Source: Terfezia claveryi
Lineage: Eukaryota; Ascomycota; Pezizomycetes; Pezizales; Pezizaceae
Assembly (NCBI GenBank): GCA_015179025.1
Contig: WHUX01000512.1
Coordinates: 1-21,590 of the forward strand
DNA: 21,590 nt
Direction: 5' to 3'
Shown: in pieces, positions 1 to 8,281 of the stretch
How positions within the stretch are numbered: the stretch's first letter is position 1
Layout of the letters: every line of letters starts with the position of its first letter
Notes under the pieces: generated by a model
Seen by the model: the letters and a program-made list of their open reading frames with translations, nothing else
Databases searched by the model: none
Told to the model about the DNA's origin: nothing
Position numbers and translations under genes: made by a program

Positions 1-461
1 AGCAGAACCAGAGGAAATAGGCTTTGTGTCGGTGGTTACAGCTTCTCAGACTGCCGCTTCGGGAGCCGATTGGAATGTGCTCGGTGCCATCGACAGCTGG
101 AGGGGTCAGGAATTCATTTGCTGGGAGGCAGGAGAACAAGTTGAGGGGTGGTGGTAAGGAGAGCAAGTGTTGCTGGAGAATTGAGATGGAGGGGGCGTCT
201 TCAATGCCACCATTGAAAGATCTGTCTACTGTGAGCGTTTTGGAGAAGGTGGACTCATATGGGTCAACAGATTCACATGCCTATAATCAGGGCCATGATC
301 ACATGGCGGTCATGAGTGGGCAACCCGCCGCATCAATTGCTTCTTCTTTCTCATCCCCACGGAGGGTGGTGGGGAAGAGTAAAAGTGCTAGTGAGGATAG
401 TACATCGTTTTGGAGGAGAAGGAAAGGCGAAAGGTGGTCGAGTACTGCGGTGGTACTTTAA
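1..461 (+). CDS. 3' end of an unidentified protein-coding gene (5' end outside window)
   Basis: The stretch before the stop at 459-461 reads as coding in frame 3 from about position 150, with a Ser/Lys/Arg-rich C-terminus ending in STAVVL. No domain, membrane segment or signal is visible. Upstream, frame 3 is open only from 21, just after an acceptor-like AG at 19-20. Frame 2 is open from the window start to a stop near 155 and looks slightly more coding-like (a Glu/Val/Ala-rich segment with ADWNVLGAIDSW). Either the last exon starts at 21, or a frame-2 exon joins frame 3 through an intron (donor GTAAGG at 154) or an indel near the GGGG at 145-148. I do not recognise the family. It could be non-coding, though the open frame and polar composition favour a real C-terminus. 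Confidence 0.4.
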
Positions 462-3400
462 GAAACTGCACTTACTCCTTACGACATTGTTAAGGCACAT
501 GGCGTTTTCTACTTTAGATATTCTTCTATCTCAGCTAGGGCGGTTCCTCCTCATACTTCTAATTCTTATGATCTGGTGGATATTTTCTATATCTTCAATT
601 TTCTTTCTTTTTCCACGACGGGCGACAGGCGTTTTATTCCATCCAACCATCTCGATCACCTAATCCTAGGGGCTTGATTTACCGAGAAGACAATTACCAA
701 AAGCCCACTATTTGGATCTCGCTCAATATCACATCATACCCAAGGGTTTCCGAATATTCGACCACATTATGAATTTGCAACGTTCGGCACTTTTCATTTC
801 CAATTGATAGTCACTTGCCTTTCCTTCCTTAAGCGGAGTATACATTCTAGACGTTGTTGTTTTGGAAAAGATTTTTCCTTTCCAAATTGGTTACTTGTTA
901 TCCTCAGTTTTTTCATTAAATCCGTTTGGTAGATTTTGTTCTTCGGATTTGTTTGTGTTTAGCTATTTGTGGCTACAGAATGAAATAGGGTGGCGACGGT
1001 GCCGGCTTCAGGTTTGCTCGAGCACACTGGAGACCCGGGCAGATTGTTACACGGCCCTTTGCGGCCGGGAGTATTTGAGGATTGAGGAGATTATAGAGCG
1101 GAGGAGGACCAGATGTTCATAAACGTGTTAGAGGACCCAGCGTTCTTTTAAGAGATATATGGAGGGTATGTGTAATGTTAATAATGCCAAAGAAATGGTA
1201 ATGACTGATCTCAGTGGCTGCTAAATACGATTTGTATGATAAACGAGCACCGCACATATTTTTTCGTGACTTCTTGTGCACGGTTGAGGTAATAATTGAT
1301 CGTTATTCAGCTGGCTCAAAATTCCCTTACATCGTCCTTTTCTACATAGGTGCCATCACATATTCCAATCAAGGGAAGTACTCTTTCTGCTATATACAGT
1401 CATGGAACCAAGATATCCCTCTCCTACAACCTCCTCATAGCTATTCAGTCAACCACCTCACTGCCTGTGCGAATGCAGACTCTGATTGGAATTGCACAAC
1501 CTGAACCTTAGAACTTCCTCTTACAGTAAAGCTGTGCTCTGTGCGGCCGTATAGAGAAAGTTGGTAGTCGGGCGGTGTTAGTGGGACTGGGGTATCGGAG
1601 CTCTTTGGTGAATATTTCGTCTGATTCTAGATGTCTGAAGGTGGGTATGAGCACGACGCTTTTGAATTCTTACCTACGGTTACACGATCTTGGGGAGAAC
1701 TGAATATAAGAACGGTCATTACCAATACCCAATTCCCAATATAGTTCGAGTAGCCGCAGACATTTGCACCAAGCATATCCTACCACACCGAGCGTTCTCC
1801 GGCTCTGTTTCCGCCATAAGTGGAAATGAATATCTTTTGGCTCACGAAGAAGCGAAATTTACTGAATTCTTTCAGAAACCAATTATATTCCTGGTCAACC
1901 CGCAGTGTATAACTTCTAGTCCGTGAACTTCCAGCCAATTATAGAGAGTAAATTCATGAGGATGCTAATCCACTGGGGGAAACGCCTTGCCTCTGTAGAT
2001 GTCTGGCACAATCACAAAGTAACCATGTGCAGCGAATTTATCTGCCCAACTATAATGAAAAATATGTCAGCCGAGTCAGCCCAAGCAGTAATATTTTAGG
2101 GTTTGCTGATGGTGACTAATAGCAGACGACTAGCCTCCAATAAGAGTATTGGACCTTACTTTAAAGTACCACTCATTTTGATCTTATTCACATGTGCAAA
2201 GAAGAGGATGACCTTGATCTTGCAGGTGTCTTTCCGATTTGGTGGGTAAGAGAAGTATGTCTCTGCTGTAAACCACAGGAGTATGGATTCAGATGATGAT
2301 GATGTGGAGAGAATAAACGTACAGCCATGAAAAAAATTTGAACTCGTCTTTGGGAGATGTGCTCATGAGCACAGCACTCTTCCGGGCGGATTAGAGGCCA
2401 TAGAAAAGAACTAGTTAAATAGAAGTAAAAAATTATAAGACAGTTGTAGATATATACATGAGCTCGTGTGTTGTAGGGGACCTGTGGAATAGAGATGGTA
2501 ACAAAATGATCTGACTTTTGTTTAGCTATCTTGACTTACTGCACAGGGTACTCAAGTACTTCTAAAGTTAGGGTAATTTATTCTACTCACAAAGTAAAAT
2601 AATATGATCAATATATAACCTAGGGAAAGTGTATACTAACGCGTCCAATACTTTCAAAATTGAGGACGAGGAGAGAATCTGGTTGGCACATTCATACCGG
2701 TACAGCTATAAGTACAGGACAGTAAATCTGATATCTGTAAATAACAGAATAATTTCTTTCACACAGCTTTGAGAGAGATTCCGCAGTAGTCATGCCCGGT
2801 ATGACTCAGATCAAGGGTTTGGTTGACATCATATCCTTCAGAATTCGACATCCCAGCGAATCACCTGACATCGTCGGGCTGGAAAAGAACGTCAGCGTTA
2901 AAATTGAGCCGAGATCTAGGTAAATCTGTTGTGTTTAGAAGTTGATTTAAGCTAAAAGTTATAGTAGGCCTAAAGAACTACGTGGGGCAACATTGTTTTC
3001 TAATACATACGTACTGTAAGTGAGTTCAATCTTTGGAACGTGAGCAAGTTTTGATTTCCCAAAGAAAAGTATGGTGCTTGGCATACGGACGTCATCCGCA
3101 TTTGGACTGTATGTTACAACATCAAGAGTGCAAACAAACCGAAAGTACAGCAAAAAATTCCCTGTAAAAGGATTCTCAGAAGTGGTGAGGGTCTTTGGAC
3201 CCCATAGGTGTCTAGCAGAAGGACCGTTCCCGGCCTTTTGACTAGGCTTCGAAACCAAGCATACTTAAGTACACATTCCCCTCATCAGCCTCTTTTGGGC
3301 CGTATCCGCAAACACCTACCCTTGTGAAGTATGGCTCTGATTCTCATCCAACGAAGGAACACGTACCCTGTCAGTTCATGATCGCTGAGTGCTGTCAACC

Positions 3401-3725
3401 AATAAAACTCTCTGAGCACAGAAAGCCCGACATTACCCCTCGGAATGGGTCAGATTATCCTCCGCCGTTACCAATTGAATCAGGTTCATAAGCATAGCAA
3501 ATGCATTCTTACAAACCCTTTGCATTCGACCTTTCACCAGACGTCTCTGGTGACAGCTGCAGTTAACCACCTGCACCGACCGCTACCTACTAGTACTTCT
3601 ATGCATATAATTACTTAGCTGCAGGAAGAGAAAAACTTAAGAGATATTAACCTACCGCTACTCCTCACTTGGTTTGCATACGGATCCTCTCATCGCCAGA
3701 TTCAACGTTTGGCTTTGATATTTTG
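462..3725. other. Long intergenic region, no supported gene
   Basis: About 3.3 kb, mostly AT-rich, separating the partial gene from the acyltransferase. Open frames on both strands are short, start at non-ATG codons or contain no recognisable motif. A 43-codon ATG frame at 2792-2923 followed by a GTAAAT donor-like site is the best small candidate but is not supported further. The part next to the acyltransferase (about 3300-3725) should hold its promoter and leader. A TTAGGGTTT motif lies near 2096. No tRNA, transposase fragment or long repeat was seen by eye. Confidence 0.5.
3534..3553. promoter_or_regulatory. Palindrome in the acyltransferase promoter region
   Basis: TCACCAGA and TCTGGTGA form perfect 8-bp inverted arms around a 4-nt CGTC centre, about 170-190 bp before the first ATG of the acyltransferase. 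Such a dyad could be a binding site for a dimeric transcription factor. The function is inferred only from symmetry and position, and no known fungal consensus is matched with confidence. Confidence 0.3.
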
Positions 3726-6268
3726 ATGAGAATGGAGGATATTTCGCACGATGCTACGATGGGTGGCTCGACATCCGTCCGATTTCGAAAAGCTATTGCT
3801 TCTGGGGGGCTTGGTGTAAGACCCCTTGGCCCAGGTACAGCTACTCAACGACAGATATTCCAACAGCGACTCTGGATATAGATGCGGAACGCCGAGTAGG
3901 AGTCTTCACTGGAGAAAGGATACGGGCTAGAGACGTGCCCGACTCACCTACGTCAAGCTCTTCAGAGAGTGGCCTTACTGGCGATATTGTTACAGATGGC
4001 CAATCTATACCAGTGCGACTGGAGAAGATACTCGGTAACCATGGTCGAAAGCATTATATGCTGAAGGTGGATGGGGACATTCGTGAGATTCTGGTGGAGA
4101 TGGAGAAGGAGCAACGAAGGCAACACGTTAGTGGGAAGAAAGGGCATAGAAGGAAACGATTTAGTGATGTGAGCTCGGCTTCATTCAAGTTGATTCGAGT
4201 TGGTTTGCTGATTGAGTCTTTTTGGTAGTTGGTTTTCACAAAACAATTCACTACATTTGACAGACTCAATCCAGAGTCTAGAAAATCACCATTCCATGGG
4301 TTCTATACACTATTCTGGTAGAGTTACCCAAGCCTTATAGGCAGAAGCAAGGACTGATGGTCCATGATCAATCAACTGTAGGCTCGGGGTCTCTATCACG
4401 GTGATTCAGATAGCGGCAAATACATATCGTGCTACAGGGTCGATTTTGGGCCATGATATCATAGCCATCATGTTTCGGCCGGACAAATTCATTGACTGTA
4501 TGGTTATGGATTTTGTAATGTGCTTTAGCACTATGGCATGGTGCGTACCACTACATAAAGCAATAGCTAAGGGCTACATAAGGTGGGCGGGTATGGGTTG
4601 GGTTCTTCAGAGCGTATGTAGCCGGCAACATCTGTTGGTAAATGTTTACTTACGCCAGGTCTAGATCTGGGAATTTGTGCACATGGTTGGGGTTATTTAT
4701 TACACGCTTTATAGGGAATGGCCATGGATCCAAACAGTAAGTCACCTACCCTGGGAAATGAGCCTGGGCTAACTCTTTTGTGACTAGGTATTCATTGTAC
4801 TCCACTTGATGGTGATCCTTATGAAGCAACATTCATACACTTTCTACAACGGCCATCTCTCAGAGGTTTACCGTAGGTCAGTAATCATCGAGGGTACATT
4901 ATCAGAGCTGCAGATTGCTCAAGATGACGGTAAACTCATTGCCTCCCATGGAAAAGTCGAACATCATCACAACCACCAGGATGGTATCAGAAAAGAACAC
5001 TCTAGCGTCAGAACTGTTAATGACCCAGCTATTGATGCTGTGTTATGTGGCCTCATTCTCAAAGATGGGCAAGAGCTGGGCCATGAACAGATCGACCAAC
5101 TCCGGGCAATTCTTGAAAAGGAATTAGAACAATGTGAAATTGAGCTGGGGAAAAAGGAAAACATGAAGTATCCGGATAATGTGACGTGGATTAATTACTT
5201 AGAATATCTCTTTTTTCCAACGTAAGGAGCCCCCAGCCCCTTGAGTATTTTGTTGGCCATCTCTAATATACATCTGTAGTGTCGTCTATGAACTTGATTA
5301 TCCCCGTCAACCAAATATCGACTGGGGGTATGTGGCAGAGAAGATGATTGCCACATTTGGCGTTTTGGGGATTATGATCATTATTTCACAGCATTACATT
5401 TGGCCGGTGGTTCTTAGGAGCCACGAGCTGAGACAGCTACCAATTACAGATAGGCTGAAGGAATTTCCATGTAAGTTACCATACATATATTGATTGGGGT
5501 TTGACGATTAAATGAAAATGAAGGGATTTTGAACGATCTCATCGTCCCATTCATTATTGAGTATATGGTAAGAATGCTCCTGTCACATTATTGTTAAAAG
5601 CTAATGCGTGATGTAGATGGTATGGTATTTGATATGGGAGTGTATTCTCAACTTACTCGGTGAATTGATGAGATTCGCCGACAGAGGCTTCTATGGCAGT
5701 TGGTGGAACAGTGTGGTATGTTATAAACATCACATGTTTTGGGAATCGCGTGCTAAACCTCTAAAGACCTGGGATCAGTTCGCTCGTGATTGGAACAAAC
5801 CGGTCCACAGCTTCCTTCTTCGACATGTATATCACTCCAGCATTTCTGCATATCAGGTGTCAAAGCCAACGGCCACACTTATTACCTTCTTCCTCTCCGC
5901 ATGTGTGCATGAGCTAGTATGCTTGGACAAATCACTGAGCACTGTTTTATATTGTACTAACCGATGCTCAGGTGATGTGGTGTATCTTCAAAAAGCTGCG
6001 GGGATATTTACTGTAGGCTGTCATTATCCTGACTCTTCACAGAGGAATGCTAACGACGTATTTCATAGATGTATGCAAATGCTACAACTTCCATTAGTTC
6101 TGCTTTCTAGGACACGCTTCTTCAGAAACAGAGATACATTGGGGAACGTCATGTTCTGGATTAGTATCTACACAGGCATGTCTCCTAACACTAGTTTCCG
6201 ACCATCTCTAACCTTTTTTAATATATATAGGCCCCTCATTCTTGTGCAGCTTATACTTGATTATATAG
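3726..6268 (+). CDS. are2: Sterol O-acyltransferase (ARE2-type, MBOAT family), multi-exon
   Basis: Predicted to esterify ergosterol-pathway sterols with acyl-CoA in the ER membrane, storing them as steryl esters. Exons: 3726-3834, 3882-4168, 4229-4317, 4382-4613, 4665-4736, 4788-5221, 5280-5470, 5524-5567, 5617-5715, 5767-5916, 5972-6012, 6069-6175, 6231-6268. They sum to 1893 nt (630 residues), a normal size for fungal members. Motifs in order: FTKQFTTFDRLNPES; a multi-membrane block; KQHSYTFYNGHLSE; VVYELDYPR; FYGSWWNS; WDQFARDWNKPVH with the family Asn at 5794-5796; SACVHEL with the catalytic His at 5908-5910; RTRFFRNRDTLGN; and the C-terminal TGPSFLCSLYL. The usual FYxDWWN Asp is Ser here. 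Nearly all introns have clear branch sites; the last uses a GC donor. The first intron (3835-3881, weak donor GTACAG) is uncertain: a one-base loss near 3849 would also join the frames. The start is the first in-frame ATG; ATG 3732 is an alternative. ARE1 versus ARE2 orthology cannot be settled here. Confidence 0.93.
6176..6230 (+). other. GC-AG intron in the acyltransferase gene
   Basis: The exon ends in ACAG and the intron starts GCATGT, has branch site CTAAC at 6209-6213 and ends ATATAG. Splicing this way gives the family-typical C-terminus TGPSFLCSLYL and stop TAG at 6266-6268. A GT donor four bases later (GTCTCC) also stays open but gives an unrelated C-terminus. Confidence 0.75.
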
Positions 6269-6561
6269 CGAGACATGTAGATTGATATGAAATGACGAAT
6301 ATTGTTGAATGAATTATAATTCTTTATATGCAGTCTTATGCCCATCATGAAAAATTGTTATAATATGTAGATGCCAAGATATTGCTCATGCTAGTTAGTA
6401 ATACATGTAGGGTTTGCCCTCCGCACTAGTTTTGCATCCGCACACATTTCGGGGATTACAGGATTAGCTTGGTGCGTGGATGGAGTGAAATCGCCCAACG
6501 ACCGACCCATCGCCAGGGACGCCCCGCTATACACGAAAACCACGACGACTAAATCATTTAA
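6269..6561 (+). promoter_or_regulatory. Acyltransferase 3' flank and eL19 promoter
   Basis: Only about 290 bp separate the two genes, so the acyltransferase terminator and the ribosomal protein promoter share this space. The left half is AT-rich (3' UTR-like). At 6408-6416 there is TAGGGTTTG, resembling the telobox/Tbf1-type element reported in promoters of ribosomal protein genes of several fungi. The role here is inferred. No clear TATA box is present close to the start codon. Confidence 0.4.
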
Positions 6562-7604
6562 ATGTAAGCCAATTTTACTTTCTTTTAGGGGGATTTGGAA
6601 GTATGGAGTTTGGAAAGGGATGGACCACAATATTTCAATTACCGAATGTTAAGGGAGCGGATCAAGAAACTGCCACATGGAAGAGGGATATTGAGAAAGA
6701 TGCATAACGGGGTGAAGAAGGGGGCCAATATTGACAACCGGGATTATAACATCAGCCACTGGGGAGCCTCTCTCACTACAGCCTCATACTTATGGATAAA
6801 GACAAGTTTTACGGATACAGCCCGGGGTTGTGGGAACCATGGATCTGATAGAAATTCATATGGAAGGAGTTGAGGCTGACTGACGATTCTACTTTCATAG
6901 GGTCAATCTCCGAACTCAGAAGCGCCTCGCTGCGTCCGTGATGGACTGCGGTAAGAGAAAGGTGTGGTTGGACCCAAATGAGATGAGCGACATTTCCAAC
7001 GCCAACTCCCGTGAGTTTTCCGCTGCTGTTTGGTTTGAAGGCTGGTTTAAAATAAGTATCTAACAACATCGATACTCAGGCCAAAGTATCCGCAAGCTCG
7101 TCTCCGACGGCTTGATCATTAAGAAGCCAGTCACCATGCACTCCCGCTCCAGAACCCGTGCTCTCCTGGCCGCCAAGCGTGCTGGCCGTCACACTGGCTT
7201 CGGTAAGCGCAAGGGTACTGCCGATGCCCGTATGCCTTCCCAGGTCCTCTGGATGCGTCGTCTCCGTGTCCTGAGGAGACTCCTAGTCAAGTACAGAGGA
7301 GATGGCAAGATTGACAAGCATCTCTACCACTCTCTCTACAAGGCCTCCAAGGGTAACACCTTTAAGCACAAGAGGGCGTTGGTTGAGCACGTAAGTTACC
7401 TCATGGCTGCCGTCGAAGAAAACAAAACTAATTAATGGCATGTAGATCCACAAGGCCAAGGCTGAGAAGGCCCGTGAGAAGGCCCTCAAGGACGACATGG
7501 ACGCCAAGCGAGCGAAGACCAAGGCTGCCCGTGAGAGGAGGTTACAGAGGAAAGAGGAGAAGAGGACTGCCATGATTGCCGAAGTCGAGGAGGAGGCGAA
7601 ATAA
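6562..7604 (+). CDS. rpl19: 60S ribosomal protein L19 (eL19)
   Basis: Structural protein of the cytosolic large ribosomal subunit. Four exons: 6562-6563, 6901-7010, 7080-7390 and 7446-7604, totalling 582 nt (193 residues), the normal family length. The N-terminus [18 protein letters not shown], the WLDPNE segment, [48 protein letters not shown] and the long basic C-terminal helix are all typical of eL19. The start is inferred: exon 2 opens with GGTCAAT, so the ATG must be completed across an intron, and the best donor is AT|GTAAGC at 6564 (intron 6564-6900, branch site CTGAC near 6876). The other introns are 7011-7079 and 7391-7445. Codon use is strongly biased towards C/G-ending codons, as expected for high expression, and there is no frame disruption. 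An AATAAA signal follows at 7652. Confidence 0.97.
6564..6900 (+). other. Long first intron of eL19 splitting the start codon
   Basis: A 337-nt intron, several times longer than the other introns in the window, runs from donor GTAAGC to acceptor TTTCATAG. It contains an open frame on the + strand (about 6595-6873), which is probably chance because its peptide resembles nothing I know. I looked for box C/D snoRNA motifs and did not find a convincing pair. Confidence 0.75.
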
Positions 7605-8281
7605 ACATTAATTTCGATAAGGAGATTGTGTAGGTGTGTACGTGGTTTAAAAATAAAGCGGGCCGGGGGGGCATTACGACTACGACTCTCAGCATGCGCG
7701 ATTATCACCTGGTGTTCTGTGGTTCTTCTTTTTGCATCCTGTGTACAATGGTTAGGTTTACTGGGGTAATGGGTTCCAGTGGAAAACAGGCGGGGAGCAT
7801 TCGGGTGGTTGGTTGTTACTGACGATATAGTAAATCTTCCGCTCCTGGCTCGTCGTATTGCGGCTTTTTTTCCCTGTTTTCTCTCTACATGGTTCTTTTA
7901 TTCTTTCTCTCTTCATCTCGGTTGTCAATGGATTTTAGGGCTTTCATATCGAACGGTTTTCAATGAGCCTGGTGTTTTGAGGAAAGCTATGACCTTCGTG
8001 GTGTACCCTTGTGCAAGTGACCAGTCAGGAGCCATCTTTGATCATAGAGTATAGCTTCAATCAGCACGCATTATCTCAAAACATATGTACAGTAGTTATA
8101 TTCTCATTGTTGCACCAGAAGATTTACTGGGGCTCCACAGCAAGCAATTGGCGCCAATAAATTTATGCAATTATGTCTTGGCAATACCTCTCCATATCAA
8201 CAATAAACATTAGGTACTAGCATTAATTCCCACAGCTACCCAGCTTCCCCCAATGGATTGCATACCCAAACACCAGTGAAT
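7605..8281 (+). other. eL19 3' flank and kinase promoter
   Basis: About 680 bp without a supported gene. AATAAA at 7652-7657 is a plausible polyadenylation signal for eL19. The remainder is T-rich and should include the kinase promoter and leader. Open frames here lack recognisable content. Confidence 0.45.

Noticed and set aside
2792..2923. Forward ATG frame of 43 codons followed by a donor-like GTAAAT and a possible second exon
   Set aside because: No recognisable motif, no clear promoter and no distinctive codon bias; the second exon is very short. Kept only as an unsupported candidate.
2959..3258. 99-codon open frame on the minus strand
   Set aside because: No domain, signal peptide or biased codons. 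It lies in AT-rich intergenic DNA just upstream of the acyltransferase promoter.
6595..6873. 92-codon open frame inside the first intron of eL19
   Set aside because: It starts at a non-ATG codon, resembles nothing known, and the surrounding intron is required to complete the eL19 start codon.
7600..8212. AATAAACATTA repeated at 7600 and 8202
   Set aside because: An 11-bp AT-rich match overlapping the eL19 stop codon; most likely chance.
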